Origin: Oikopleura dioica
Taxonomy: Eukaryota > Chordata > Appendicularia > Copelata > Oikopleuridae
Assembly: GCA_907165135.1 (NCBI GenBank)
Contig: OU015567.1
Location: 10,793,001-10,857,000, forward strand
Direction: 5' to 3'
Length of the DNA: 64,000 nt
How positions within the stretch are numbered: the first letter of the stretch is position 1; each line of letters begins with the position of its first letter. Positions 1 to 12,392 of the stretch are shown piece after piece. The position numbers and the translations under genes were made by a program. The notes below the pieces were generated by a model. It was not told the origin of the DNA. It made no database searches and worked only from the letters and a program-made list of their open reading frames with translations.

Positions 1-103
1 CTCATTAACTTTCTTGTTCTGATTTTATTTCGCTAGTAAGCTAATTATCGAGATTCCAATTATCGCCGATGAAGCTCCATTAAGTCGCCGCGTTCTCCAC
101 TAG

Positions 104-1969
104 TTCCAGGTCATGCTCGGCGCATGCAAAAGCCGCAAATGCTCGTTCCAATAACATGTCCAGAAGAAGAGCTTCACTCCACTATCAAACACGAGCACGA
201 ATACTTTACCGTCGAAAATGAATCTGATATTTCACCGAAATTCTTGTGCTTTATTGGGTGCGTTTTCTACTTTGCCCCTGATGTGAAAAAAGTTTGCAAA
301 AAATGACGACTTCGCGAGACGCTTCTTGGATTGGAAAGGAAAGATTCAGCTTCACGGAGGACTTGTCGAAGACACCTATAATAAAGGAAGAGTTCTATCT
401 GAAAGCCAATCATAGTAATCAATTAATTTTGATGAGCAGAAAAAGTGCGTCATCGTTTTAGCATAATAAATTTGAACTCGGATAATAGTCACTTGTACCC
501 ACTTAGTGTCAGAGGATTGCGACACTGACGAAGTAAAAGCGGCACTGGCAGATCAAAAGCGATGCGTTTCCATTGCTTGGCTTGAATGGTGCGTCGAAAA
601 GCGAAAAGTCAATCCTCCTCGCTGCCTGCTCCATGTTCCTACCCCTGGCTCTGCCAAACTCAACTTGAAAGACAAGTTTCGCGTTTCAACAAGCAATTTT
701 CAACCCAAAACGAAGGAATACGTTCATTCAGGACTTCTACGACTTGGAATTACTGTTACAAAAATGCTGTATAAAGAAACTGACATGTTGATTGTTCCCA
801 AAACTGTGGGGCAAAAGTATACAACGGCAATTTATCATGAAACCCCGTGTGTTTCTCTTCATTGGTTGAGAGAAGCTTTGCTCGGAATGCCAAGAGCTTT
901 CAACGGGTAAGTAAAACGAACGAAAAACTTTTCCTAATCAAATCTAAGTGGCTGGCGGGAAGATTCCTACAAAGTCAACGACGGTTCAAAAGGCTTTCTA
1001 GCCCTCTGTCTAAGCGACAAAAACGAGTTTGATGCTAAAATGCTCAATGCTTGGAAGAAGCCGATTAAAATCGAAGCTGACTTCGAACTTCGAGCAAAAT
1101 TAAAGCGTGATTATCAAAACGCCAATCAAAATGAGATCAGCTCTCCGAACGGTCCACCAGACCAGAAGAAGCAGAAGATAACTTACAGAATGACGCCGCG
1201 TGTAATGCTTACTGGCTTTAATGCTCAAGAAACTAAAGATCTGTCTGAAAAGATAAAGGTATATCGTCTCATGATCGCTAGTAACGTCTTTAAGACTTTT
1301 TTCAAATTCTGAATATTTATGATTTCGGTTAATTAACCATTAATTAGGCCATTGGCGGAGAAATCGCGTCAGATACCGATATGACGCACCTAGTCGCAAA
1401 AGAATTCCGAAGAACAGTCAAATGGTACTGCGCCATGCACATCGTTAAATACGTTGTTACTCCCGAATGGGTCAACGAGTCATTCAGCTCGAAATGGTTC
1501 CTCGACGAAGATAAGTTTTGGCTGAGCGATCCTCGCAAAGAACAACTCTTCAATTTTCACATTAGACAGAGTGTAGAGCGCGCGAGGGAGCACCGTGTTT
1601 TCAATGGATATCGCTTTGCTTTGCTTTCTGACAAGATTGTTCCAGCTCCTGATGTACTGGAGAAAATAATTAGGTCCGGCGGCGGGCGGTTTTTGACAGC
1701 GATGCCGAGTATCAAGTCCCTGCTTTCAGTAAAGAAGCAGAGAGACGAAGATCCTCGTTCTTGCTGGCCCGGTAATTAAATCTTTTACTGTTTGATTCTA
1801 TTCTGATATTCTAGTGATAATCATCGCCAACAACGATAAAGCGTCCATGGAACAAGTGCGACTATTGCGCGACTCTCAGGAGAATGTTCGAACGCTTTCT
1901 AGGCGACATCGGCTTTTAGCCGGTGCTTTGTTATTATGTTATTCTGTCGCGAGGCCTGAATGTTATTAG
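104..1969 (+). CDS. PAXIP1: PAXIP1/PTIP-like BRCT protein, 3' part (5' end outside window)
   Basis: Multi-BRCT nuclear scaffold of the PTIP type, which in other animals binds phosphorylated damage-response proteins and the MLL3/4 methyltransferase complex. The reading runs collinear with the C-terminal four BRCT repeats of vertebrate PTIP. It includes GCVF at the start of a repeat, CTHLVSED, the QKRCVSIAWLEWCVEK helix, PCVSLHWLREALLG, a LNAWKKPIK linker, and the last pair with THLVAKEFRRTVKW and VVTPEWVNESF. Exons are about 104-386, 489-906, 949-1258, 1348-1771 and 1815-1969; the stop is TAG at 1967. The first intron (387-488) fits only as GA-AG. The frame breaks by one base in an A6 run at 286-291; one A fewer restores it. 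The N-terminal BRCT pair and glutamine-rich region would lie upstream of the window. Family call is firm. Confidence 0.88.
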
Positions 1970-3121
1970 AATCAAAATGCAGACAGCTATCGATATATCA
2001 TTGACAGAAATCGCCTTGCAGTCGCAATTAATATTCGTTTGGATTTATTCATTTGCGGTTCCCAAAAGTTCATTTCAGTTAAATTCTACAGATTGAAACA
2101 TATCCTAAAGTAGTGCCATAGTGGTCGCCTTTTGACCTCAATTTTAATAAGAATTAATCCTTATGGACTTCCATATCGTTTATCGAACATTTGGTAGATT
2201 CAATGTTTCGCGTCAGAACTTATTTTAAACGCGTCAGTCAAACAACGCCTCGAGTTCCACAACTTCACGATCAACCCTCCTCAGCATCCACGCTAGTATT
2301 TTTAGCTTTAATTCCAGACCAGCCGAATTCCTGCCCATTCTACTTTTTCATATTTTTGACAGTTCATTTTCTTCATCTTTTTACTGATATTTTATGATTC
2401 TAAAACAGGGAAACATCTTTCATCGACAAAAGGATTAGTGCTTTTGAACTAAGCGTTTATTCTTATTTTATTGATTTATACTCTAATTCCCAGCTGAGAG
2501 GATAATATTTTGTGAATCCTATTATAATCTACTAGTGATAGATATATGCATGGCATTTTATTAGATTATTGCAGTATTCGAATTTCATACAGAGTGGTGA
2601 GGGGGAGATATCCTCCTCTTTTTAAATGTCAGTAGAGCAGTATCATCCTTGTCACGTGTCTAAAAGGAATTGGATATTAGTTAGGGGTTACCAAGTTAGA
2701 ACAGACCTTTGGTGCTTCTATCAGTCGTTTTCGTTCCATTTCAGTCATGTGCAGCGGATTTCGTCGATATTGCAGGCTTTCAAAAATCATGCTTGAGGTA
2801 CCTTCATTATTCGTGCCTTCATCTGGGTGCTCTTCTTTTATACATGGTTTTATAATTTAAGAACAGTCAGTAAAAACGTCATAATGCGAGTACGCTTTGA
2901 TGGAAGCGCATTCATGTATTTATAGATGACCGCACATGCTTCTCGTTCGTTACATAACGATTGCAAAATCAAGGCCTATTGAATCCAGCGTAGTAGAATG
3001 TTGATGGAGGTCAAGAAGTTCTGTTCGCTGTTCTTCTGATGATCGTTTGCCGTGCATAACCCGGCGATTTCCCTCCAAAAGTTTTCGATTAAATTTATTC
3101 GGATGGTTTATATAGATCAAC
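1970..3121. other. Intergenic, no gene recognised
   Basis: About 1.15 kb between the PAXIP1 stop and the stop of the next minus-strand gene. Short open frames at 2191-2397 (+) and 2950-3165 (-) have no recognisable domain, and the latter overlaps the end of a better supported gene in another frame. It probably holds the two 3' UTRs. Confidence 0.5.
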
Positions 3122-4135
3122 TCATTCCTTTTGAACATAAGTGTTTTGCATCGCCTGCGCTTCAATCACCGTTGATCTCGTTGTACCATAAAGTGCACCC
3201 GCTACAACCGCGATTCCAGCGATGACGCCGCAGATGACATAAAAGAATGTCTGTTGTATAAGTCCGAATAGCTAGAATTGATAAAGAAGGGCTACTTTTT
3301 GATAGCAAGTACCTTTACATTTTGATAATTTCTATCGGCGAAAGGAATTTCTAGTTCGTTGTAAATTGTAATCGTTATCGGTGCTGGTATCGAAACAAGC
3401 TACGAAAGTTATTTATTCGTAACTATATGACCCATTGTCATACCTGACATATGCTAATGTTAAAGTAAAGTTGATAAAAATCTCTGTATCCATAAGTACG
3501 CGCCGTTGACAGGCTCAGAACCTCTTTCGCGGCAATACTTTTAGGCGTCTAATAAAATTGATGAATTTTGCCCGATATTCAAAGAAGAATAGAAACTAAC
3601 CTTTGACTCAGGAGTACAAAGAAAGACCTGCGTGCAGTTGATATTGTAATTACTGTATTTATTTTCGGCGGTATAGTGGAGCTTTCGCTTGACACCTGAC
3701 TTACTGGGGATTTTAATTGAACTTGAACCTTTCTTTCTCTATGAAAATGAGCCGTACTCGATTGCACGCATCCTCATAGACATTCTGTCAATTAAAAACC
3801 TTTCGCATAATGAAATCAGCCTTTTTCGGAATCATATTGCAAAAAAATTTCAGTGGATAAAATTTATCTTACACTCCGGACTCTCATTGACTACTAAATT
3901 TGATCCGAGACTGAACAACAGGACAATCTGTCAGCAACGCTTCTTCCCATAACACTTTCTCTCCCGTGATATTAAACTCTTGCTTCCACCGCTTTCCAAT
4001 CGGGAAGACTGTACGTTCTGCGAAACTCTTCGTGCAATTCTTGCTCTTGAATTCTGTGTTTATCTCGTCGCAATTCTTCCTTGCTGCCTCGATCTCAGCC
4101 GCATTTGATCGAAGGAAAAACAGTAAGAAAAACAT
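3122..4135 (-). CDS. Predicted type I membrane protein, family unknown
   Basis: Family not recognised. The ATG at 4135 opens a signal peptide (MFFLLFFLRSNAAE). It is followed by a Cys- and Asn-containing ectodomain, a beta-rich stretch (SIPAPITITIYNELEIPF), one transmembrane helix around FFYVICGVIAGIAVVAGALYG, and a short polar tail ending TYVQKE and a TGA at 3122-3124. Clear introns lie between TPESK and TPKSIAAKEV (near 3550-3600), near 3400-3445, and near 3275-3312. The exon joins between about 3690 and 3880 are not resolved, so that part of the ectodomain is tentative. Its 3' end faces PAXIP1 and its 5' end faces CFAP77. A receptor-like or adhesion role is only a guess from topology. Confidence 0.6.
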
Positions 4136-4525
4136 AATTTCTAGCCGTTGGAGAAAAACTTGGAGATCATGCGCATATCCTCGGAATACCGTCGATCTGC
4201 GGAGCAAAACTCTGATGCCTTTTTCTACCATTGACGTGGAGCGCCCTCTTCAGATAAATTCTGAGCGCCGGACAAAAAATGACATGGTATTTTTTAATAA
4301 GTTTAACTTGCGATAATAGCATTTCTCTGATAGAGTCTATTTAATTTAGACAAGCTTAGCATTTATTTCTTGAGCTCAGTCTATTTTTGAAAATCACAAG
4401 TGACCATTTTGGTTATAAAAATGAAAAATTCTCTAGAACGTTACTTGCCTTCCAGTGTGTTTGTTAAATAATCTTCAGTTTTCAAGTAGCCGCGTTTTGG
4501 GAAAGAACTGCGCTCGAAGAATAAG

Positions 4526-5862
4526 ATGACGATTAAAAAGCAGCGGCTGGGCGAGTACCGCAAGTCAATGGCAACTAACCCTCTTTTGCTCTTCGTAAGT
4601 TTATTTCGTGTTGATTTCATTTTATAAAATACAGTAGTGTAGTGACACAAAAAGTTCATTTGGGAAAGATTTACTGCGTTCGAAATTGTCCTTTTTTGAT
4701 AAACTAATTAGCCAACGTCACATCTTGCCAAAGTGCACAATGTTCTAAAACAACATGAACTACATCATATCATGAATAAAATTATATGATGGAGCATGAT
4801 TTTAAGTCAGCACGTATCCAGTCTTCGGGGAACTGTAATCTTGGGATTAGTGGGTATCGTTCGCACTATAAGCGCCTTGAATAAATATAGATTGAGCTTG
4901 ACCAATAATTTGGAACGCTTTTTATACGGAAGAAATCACGATTTTTGTGATTTCTACCTCAGTTTAAATAATTTTATTTAGCCTCCTGTCGGTCGGCCAC
5001 TGGTCCGCGGATACACCTTGCCCGGCCCGGACTTTGTGTATGGCATGAAAAATATTGATGATCCAGCAGGAGCCGCCGGAGCCATGAGACAAGATCACGA
5101 TGTAAGTTTTAGAAAAACAAATAAGGCTCTAGAACTAATAATTCTTAGATTTGTAAAAAGGCGAGCCACCACACCCTTGCGAAGGATTTCATCGCGCTCA
5201 ACCGCGAGTCGATCAAGAACGGGCTTGTTACCGAGAAGGAGCAGAAGCAGTTCCGCAAGACGCATGATATCAGACGCAAAAACAGCCAGAACCAGGGCAA
5301 GATCAGTGACACTTCTCCACCTGACATATACTTTGGCGTCCCGACCAGGCCCTCGACCCCTATTTTTGACCTTCTTGGTGAGTCCTCCTTGATTCCGATC
5401 TCTTCTAGTCCAGATTTTTACCCCATTCCTTTTAAGACAAATACTTTAGAACACAAATACCAAACAATTTGGACTGAGCAGCAGCTTCAGCGCGAAGATC
5501 GCTCCAAAGAAGCCTCAACCGTCAAACATCGCATTGGCAAGAACAAGAACGGTGACATCGTCGTCTTCGAGACCAAGGTAAAAAGGACAATTGACAGTGA
5601 TTCTAATCAACTCAAGGCTTCGCAAATGAGAAAAGCTCAACACATCGTAGAAGACAAGGGTCTCTGGCAAATGTCAAAATTCAAAAGGTCGGACCTCATC
5701 TCAAGACCTTCCGATCTGATTCTGATCGAGATGCTGCTTTTGAGGTAAGTCAACTCGAGTAAATCAAACTCGTTCAAATTTAAACTTCAGGCTCACATGC
5801 ACGATCGAAGCGGCCGACAAGGCATTCAAGGTCACGGCGTCTATCAACCTTCTAAGTCCTAA
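4526..5862 (+). CDS. CFAP77: CFAP77-like ciliary microtubule inner protein
   Basis: Matches the CFAP77 family, axonemal proteins bound inside doublet microtubules. Signature segments are RLGEYRKSMATNPLLL at the N-terminus, RGYTLPGPDFVYGM in exon 2, and the C-terminal core around DKGLWQMSKF and KVGPHLKTFR. Exons are 4526-4594, 4982-5101, 5149-5377, 5450-5577, 5617-5744 and 5791-5862, all with GT-AG introns; intron 1 is unusually long (387 nt). The exons sum to 746 nt, one base short of a whole number of codons. The frame changes inside the A4 run at 5683-5686, where one extra A restores the family motif, giving about 248 residues. This is probably a sequencing deletion. An AATAAA-like signal follows the stop. 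With IFT70 it is one of two ciliary genes here. Confidence 0.83.
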
Positions 5863-7019
5863 TCATCTGCTTATTTACAGTCACTGATCTAAATAAATAT
5901 AATCATATTTCAAGTTTAACAGGTATGAAACCTGAGGTACTTGAGTCTCGAAGGAGAAATGACCCGACTAAGTGGGTGAGAAATTACATTCTCTGACGAT
6001 GTTTCGATGAAATAACGCTATAAAATTTAAGTGTGCTCATAAGTATACTGCGTGGTCGCTGTATAGTACAGTACAGAAGATTAAGTGCAAAAGAAAACTG
6101 AACCGTACTGTACATTTATCTAAACTTGAGCAGTATATTTGCCGACTCCAATCTGTGGGTAGTCAGAAATTTGCTACAATCGTCTCTTTCCTAGAAATTA
6201 TTAACTAAAAATAAAAACTCTGAAGCGAACAGTTGCAGAATCTTTTACGAGGCTCTTATGCAAATGATGACCGCATATTCTAGTCAAATGGTTCCCCGAT
6301 AGGTTGGATAATCGGTTTTTGGGTACTTTTGGTGGTAACGCTTATGTCTCTATTTTTAATTCTAAAATGCGTATTAAGACTTCTTGGCTAAGTCTTTTCC
6401 GTTTAGAAACGAATAAGGTTAATGCAAAGTACCGTCAATACTTGTCTAGACTTGATGTACCGTTTTTCAAACAAAAAATAACTTTTTCAAATGAGGTAAA
6501 GAAATGGAAAAAATACCAAATAAATGAAAGTAACTCGTGTTCTCAATGTTAGCGGTGGTTAATCCGCACCATCCGAGTTTCAATGATCAAAAGCGAGAAT
6601 ATTTTGCTATTGATATCATATTGCAAGTTAGAAGTAACTGCTCAGTTCATCTTCTTTAACACGTTTGCATATTATGAATAAAATATTTCTTTTAAAAGGT
6701 ACTTTGTATAGTATTTGTTTCTAAAATATTTTTGACAAATAAATTTTAGAGATTGTTGAATCTGAAACGAAGGACGTAGATGTTGGTCAAATTAAAATTC
6801 CTCAATAAAGAACCTTATAAAGAAGAAGAATGATAATAATCTGATGAACAAAATTAAGCGAATTCTGCAAGAATTTTTGTCGGAAATCGTCCTCCATTTG
6901 CGATATATATTGATATTCGGGCGGTAGACACTTCGAACGGACGTACCTCGCGCGACTCTAATCCTTGGCGCTCGTGCGTGCTCTTCTGTTTCCGCTTAGT
7001 ATAAAAGTCAATGTTTTAA
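5863..7019. other. Intergenic, upstream region of NOTO-like gene
   Basis: AT-rich, about 1.15 kb. An open frame at 6304-6552 (82 codons) has no recognisable domain and AT-driven composition, so I do not call it a gene. A TATA-like TATAAAAG lies at 7000-7007, just before the homeobox gene. Confidence 0.5.
7000..7007 (+). promoter_or_regulatory. TATA box of the NOTO-like gene
   Basis: TATAAAAG 13 bp before the first in-frame ATG (7020). With usual TATA-to-start spacing, transcription would begin near 7030, which would make the next in-frame ATG at 7056 the real start. This is inference from spacing. Confidence 0.45.
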
Positions 7020-7562
7020 ATGCATCTCTCAGAAGAGAACTCTTCTTTCAGAGACATGACTTCGATGACTGATCCTTCGTCACGTACTCTTTCATCTCTC
7101 GCGCATTTTCCAAGCAAGAAAACATTTGGCTTTTCAGTAGAAGAGATTCTAGCGCCAAGCAAGCCGAGAACACTCCTAGAGACTTACTATCAACAACTGC
7201 ACCACAATCTCCTCCTACAAGTACCGTTTGTTTTCCCTGTCGACTCGAGAAGATTCCCGACGGGTGAAAATTTGAGCACGAAGCCAAAAAGAATGCGAAC
7301 AATCTTTACAAAAGCGCAGATCGAACGGCTGGAGCAAGAATTCACACAGAACAAATATATTGTCGGTGCAGCGAGATTACAGCTTGCTGCCGAGCTTTCT
7401 TTGTCCGAAACACAGGCAAGAATTTGTTTTATTTTTGATTTTCGATGAATGAAACTTTAGGTGAAAGTTTGGTTCCAGAATCGACGAATAAAGTTCCGAA
7501 AAAGCACAGCTCAAGACAATTCAGCAGAAGAAAGATCCGATACGGATTCTGATTCCCTATGA
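7020..7562 (+). CDS. NOTO: Not/NOTO-type homeobox transcription factor
   Basis: Compact homeodomain protein of 165 residues from ATG 7020, or 153 from ATG 7056. An N-terminal eh1-like repression motif, FSVEEIL, matches the FSVEAIL found in NOTO proteins. The homeodomain begins at KRMRTIFT, carries YIVGAARLQLAAEL in helices 1-2, and ends in VKVWFQNRRIKFRK. The combination of the eh1 motif with the V-G spacing and RRIK recognition helix favours Not over EMX or VENT. Exons are 7020-7415 and 7461-7562; the intron splits the homeodomain just before VKVWFQ and uses a GC donor (CAG|GCAAG). In chordates Not genes act in notochord specification. Gln at position 50 (WFQNR) is normal for the class. AATAAA follows near 7608. 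Confidence 0.8.
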
Positions 7563-8192
7563 AAAACCTCTGCTCAGACTGACTTTCTTTTGTAAATAAC
7601 ATGTATAAATAAACTTAACGCACATCATAGAAGCAATAAGCGGCGGGAAGATCTAACAGATAGACTCTAGCCGTTCTTGTGCCCAAGAAAATTGCGTTTA
7701 AAACTTCAAAGTAGACATTTGATAGCCTAATTAGTAAAGTCTAGCATAAATCATCAAGTCTACTTTTTAATATTGAGTTCAGGTTTGTTTTGGTAGTAAC
7801 TAGGTGCCGGAAGTATGGTTGCGTAATTACCGCTTTTGTTAAAATCCTCCTGGTTATCATCCTCCATCAAGAAGAATGGATGCACTCTTCGCTTGCTTGT
7901 TTTTTTTTTATCAAAGCAAAAATTCAAGTGAATTTCAGTTGAAAAATAATTCGAAGAATCTAACGATCAAGACAATGAAAATACTTTATTAAAATCTCTT
8001 TTTTTTGCATATTTTCACGAGATATTTATTATAAACATTTATGATAAAATCCATGCATTTTTAGGCTCGATTGATGAGATTGAAGAGAGAATGGCTAGTT
8101 TTTTGTCGACAGGCAGGATAAGATCTTGCGCATGAGTTATACAACGAAGAAAATCTAAATTATTTTTAATAATAATTTAAGAGTTTTGATTT
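7563..8192. other. Intergenic, 3' regions of two convergent genes
   Basis: About 630 bp, AT-rich, with a polyadenylation-like signal for the NOTO-like gene at the left. No further gene or RNA seen. Confidence 0.5.
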
Positions 8193-11179
8193 TTAGCTAG
8201 TGAAACTAATGTTTTCATTTACAAATCTACAGACGAATATAAAAGCACTTACAGAATATATTGGTCCAACGTCTTCATAATCCCAACACACAGAATCATC
8301 AAAAACTCGAATGACACCAAAGCCGCCCATTTGTTCTGGTGCTCCGAAAAGAGGTGGTCCTCCCTGAAATTTCGCAGGCTTATTTCTTAACATTTTCCAA
8401 AGGGCTTTGGATGGATCAGGAACTCTATCTTCACAGTTTTTCAAGCTAAGAACCATCTCAAGGTAGTTTTCAAATGATATTTCTTTGTAAGTACTGCTTG
8501 GTCCTTTTCCGCAATTGGTTATTATAAGAACTCTTGAAATATCAAATATGATCGAGGCAGAGTGGCTGACAACCCCATTATCTTCTGTTGACGGTTTCAT
8601 TTTTTTCGATATATTATTTTGGTACTAATAATTTCTTTTTTAATTGAAAGTGAAAATATTTTACCAATGTCGTATTATATTCTGCGAGAACTTCAATGTT
8701 AGCATGAGCATTCTTCTTGTCAAAGCAACCGAAGCGAAATGTTTCCAATTCGCGACTGATATCAGCCTCCTGGAAGTACAATCGACCATTGTAAGAAATA
8801 TAACTCCTTTGAAATATTCTATTGCGAGTTTCATCGATGTTGACGTATTCGATCATTTTACTGGTTCTTTTGTCGATGTAGACGACATTGATGGTACGAC
8901 AGGTGTTATTTTCTTCAAGAAGAACCGGATGATGCTCGAATTCGACCGCCCAGGTGGATCTTCCTAGGGTGAATGATTTATAGGTCTTTATCACGTAATG
9001 TTTTGGAACGTCAAGTCTCAATCGTTTGACCAAACCCAGTCTGTCGGCGCTAAGTTCGTGAAGTTCGACTACCCAGTATCCTTCGTCGTCTTTGCGTATC
9101 ACAGGAAAGCTAGGTTCAACAAATCGAAATCCGATGCCCGGAAAACCCGATATCGGATCGGATATTTATCGGGTTTTGTCGGGTTTCACCCTACAAAACC
9201 CGATCCTGAAAATTTCAAAAACCCGACGTAGGATCGGGTTTTTGTCGGATTTTGTCGGAATTTCGTCGGGTTTTTCTTGCCTTTTCAGCCAATCACAGTC
9301 GGTCTAAATAGCCTCTCTTGCCCTTTTTTACTCAAAAAGCACTCGAAATAGATGAGAATTGCCTCCAAAACCGGGAAAGGCAGAGAACGAGCTCTAGAGG
9401 ACATTTACATTAATCTTACCAAAGATAATCTTCTGGCGATTGACAGAATGAAATTCAGCGAGGTCCCTGGCAATTAGCGATCCATTTCGAGGGCAGAATT
9501 TCAGAGAACGCCTGAGCTTGAAGGCCTTAGCAGAACAGTCTTTTAGGTTAACTCCCACTATTTTCAACCCCATGGGTTATTTAAAGTCATGTGACCTCGG
9601 CAAGGCCTAACCCCCTAAACTGCAACTCAGCAAGGTCCAAGCTTTCTAAACATATAAAGAGGATATTTGGATTATTTATTCTATATTCTACCGTATTACT
9701 AATAATACGGTTTGAGACGAGGCGTTTTTATTGTATAAGGAGATGCACAATGGGAAAATGCACATTCTAAATAATATTATTAATGATCCTCGAAAATTGT
9801 TGAAAAAATCTGCTCAAGATAAGTTATTGACCTTCTTTTGACTTGCTTTTTTTAATTTTTGCTTGTAGGAAACCCGACAAAAATCCGACAAAAAACCCGA
9901 TAAAAACCCGATTTCGGACCCGACAAAAACCCGATAAAATCCAACGAAACCCGATCCAACAAAACCCGACCTCCTAAAAAACCCGATAAAACCCGATCTT
10001 GGTTTCGGGCGATTTTGTTGAACCTAGCAGGAAAGCAGAAATCCGAGGATAAAGGTCGATTTCCAAGTAAATTTTCGGTCTCCGGAAGGCAATAATACAG
10101 ATTCTTCCACCCTGAGAGAATAGTTGATTGAAAGTACCAACAAAGTCTCACACGTTCGAGCATGAGAGTCAGAAAAACTTACATCCTTCAACGCGGTCAT
10201 AGACGGCGAACGGAATAGTATCAACGCTATGAACGAGATCGGGAAGATCAAGACGCGTTTTCTCCAGATCATAGTAATCGTAGTGATGAAATTCTCCCGA
10301 AGATTTTTGTCGATTGAAAACCATTAGTTTGGAACCGACTAGATCGAATAATCTGTAATGTGTAAATGGAGATTCCATGATCATATCAAGATTTCCATTG
10401 AGGATATGCTCCTGAAGCTCTTCATATGGGCCGACTTCTATAGTTTTTATAAGGACGGGTTGGACAATATCTTCTTCTTCTCGGTCAAGATAATAAACAA
10501 ACAACACAACATCAGAAGCTTCGTTAAATTCTTCGAGATCATCTCCAAAGAATGTGTGTAATTGACCGGGTTCTTCCAAAGAATCCCTTTCATAATAATC
10601 TTTCCTCAAATCGCATAGTTGTTTGTTTGATACGAACTACAAGATACAAGTCAGTGACTTTCGATTAAAATATCAATTTACGTAATCAATTGATCCTTTG
10701 TAGTCAAGATCGAAGCTGTGATCGTCTCGTGAATAAACTATTCCTTTGTGTAATGCTCCCTTTTTCTCCCATTCACAAAGATACGACCCGTAGATCTTAT
10801 GGGTGTCCTTTTTCAAGTGATTGAGTCGCTTCATTATCTGTGGAATGCCGGAAAGAGGAGGTCGAGTCTCGGTATTTCTCTCGTATTCGGCGCGGACGAG
10901 CTTCAAAAGAGGTTCTTCGCGTTCAAATCTATTTAGAAACAGCTGGCAATCGTTGAAGCTGAGAAGCCCGTCAAAGTCGTTCTTCGTTTCGTCACTTGAT
11001 GCCAGAACATTTTTGGCATCTCTGAATCCTTGCATAGGCATTCTCTCGAAGACAAGGTTCGCAATCAATCGATTCTTCGGATGAAGTGTTATCATGTTCA
11101 GCACTCCCCGCTGAAACTGTTCTGTCGTCATTTCATTCTCTTCTTTTGGATCCATTTTTCTGCGCTTTCGACAAGACAT
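8193..11179 (-). CDS. Orphan protein of about 600 residues, possibly F-box-like N-terminus
   Basis: Four exons join cleanly in frame: 11179-10682, 10636-10183, 9089-8665 and 8624-8193. The last end may instead use a short intron near 8220-8245. Introns are 45, 1093 and 40 nt; the long one contains a MITE at 9110-10027. The N-terminus has a basic start (KRRKMDPKEENE) and an LVFERMPMQGFRDAKNVLAS stretch that resembles an F-box helix pair, which is weak evidence. The rest is rich in Trp, Tyr and acidic residues, with repeated beta-like segments such as TWAVEFEHHP and GRLYFQEADI. No transmembrane segment or catalytic motif is visible. I do not recognise the family; a lineage-specific protein is likely. 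Confidence 0.55.
9110..10027. mobile_element. hAT-type MITE in an intron, 8-bp target duplication
   Basis: Ends are inverted copies of CTAGGTTCAACAAA (9110-9123 and 10014-10027), with similarity running slightly further. The flanks carry a perfect 8-bp duplication CAGGAAAG at 9102-9109 and 10028-10035. Next to each end lies a cluster of short motifs (AAACCCGA and its complement), facing opposite ways on the two sides, as in subterminal binding sites of hAT elements. There is no transposase. It sits wholly within an intron of the minus-strand orphan gene, raising that intron from about 170 nt to 1.09 kb. Confidence 0.82.
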
Positions 11180-12392
11180 TTTTCGATCAACAATCTAAAA
11201 GAACCGATTTCAACCTAGTTTAAATACAAAAAAAAAATAAAATATAGCTCGACTTGGATGAGCGCCGAGTAACAGGAGCATCGGGTTCTTGCTTTCATCA
11301 CTTCTAAGGCCGCGCCTTACAATGAATAATACAGAATAAAAAATGTCACAGGTCGGAAATTGTTTACGGCTGACGAACTTTTCCTTTGAAATAGTCTTAA
11401 TAGTCGAGTTTTGGACGTTTATGCACAGAATTTCCCTCCGAAATTCCTGAGCCATTTCTAGCATCATTAAAAATCGATCAAAAATGCCTCTTCAACCCTG
11501 TTTTCCGCTGAGTCATCAATAATTTCCCATCGAATTTCAAACAACGCCGCTGCGAAACCTTCCAATTCCTTTGTCTCGCGCTGCGGGCGTCCTGTTTCGC
11601 CAAAAAAGCAACTTGGCTCACAGTAGTAAAGGGAAGTTGATAGCTCAGAAGAGGAAAATCAGGGTCAGGGCGGGCCAGTGACCCCGAAACGGCGTATTTT
11701 TTGGCGCGCTGTGCGAATAAAGACTATTGGCGCGTTTTGGCCGTTGGTCGTTGGCCGCGCGGAACGCTCCAGTTTTTCTTCTCTCGCGAAAAAATAAACC
11801 GAAAAAAAAACTCACGCGAAACAGAAAAATCATCGAAAAAGAGAGACCTTGCGAAACAAAACTAGAGTTATTGCTCATCGTGAAAAAATTGAACCGTTCC
11901 ATTTTTTCCTCTATCGAAAAATCGAAAAAACTTAAAATAGAGATTGGCTGAAAAAGAAAACTGACGAAAAAGAAGAAAATTTTAGCCGCGAAAATTGAAA
12001 AAGTGTGCAATGCGAAGCTTGACATGGAAAATTTAAAGGAAATGGCTTGTTTCGATTTTTTTCTTTTGCGGAATTGTTCTAGAACTTCTCTTGATTAGGC
12101 TCTGCTTACATTGGCCGAGAGTTATTCGTCTTTTTTTCATAAAAATACACGGTCAAAGGTAACGATTTTTGATATTTATTGTAATTGAATTTTAATTTTC
12201 TTTTGAGAGATTAGCTTTTCGAGATTATTCTCTCTAGCGATTCGAATTTTTTAATTTTTTGGCTCGATTTTTCACGTCGCTGGCCATATTGATTTTTTAT
12301 TTACGAGAAATAAAACCTTCTCAGGTTCTGAAAAGTACGAATTTTTCACTTTATTTTTGATAATTTATTTTCGCCTTCTAGTGTGTTTGGAA
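11180..12392. other. Divergent upstream region between orphan gene and PKMYT1
   Basis: About 1.2 kb. Open frames at 11210-11467 and 11645-12025 (-) are dominated by Phe, Ser and Arg runs and show no domain. A 5' UTR intron of PKMYT1 probably ends at the AG near 12380. E2F-like sites lie near 11697 and 11725. Confidence 0.45.
11697..11734 (+). promoter_or_regulatory. Two E2F-like sites upstream of PKMYT1
   Basis: TTTTGGCGCGC at 11697-11707 matches the E2F consensus TTTSGCGC, and TATTGGCGCG at 11725-11734 is a one-mismatch copy. They are about 660 bp before the start codon and close to a spliced 5' UTR. E2F control would suit a G2/M kinase, but the region is GC-skewed and chance matches are possible. 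Confidence 0.4.

Noticed and set aside
6304-6552. 82-codon open frame between CFAP77 and the homeobox gene
   Set aside because: AT-driven composition, no domain, no splice partners seen.
9852-10163. 103-codon minus-strand open frame at 9852-10163
   Set aside because: Spans the MITE subterminal repeats and intron sequence; the flanking exons splice around it in frame.
11645-12025. 126-codon minus-strand open frame upstream of PKMYT1
   Set aside because: Phe/Ser-rich translation of a pyrimidine-biased upstream region that includes the E2F-like sites; no protein features.
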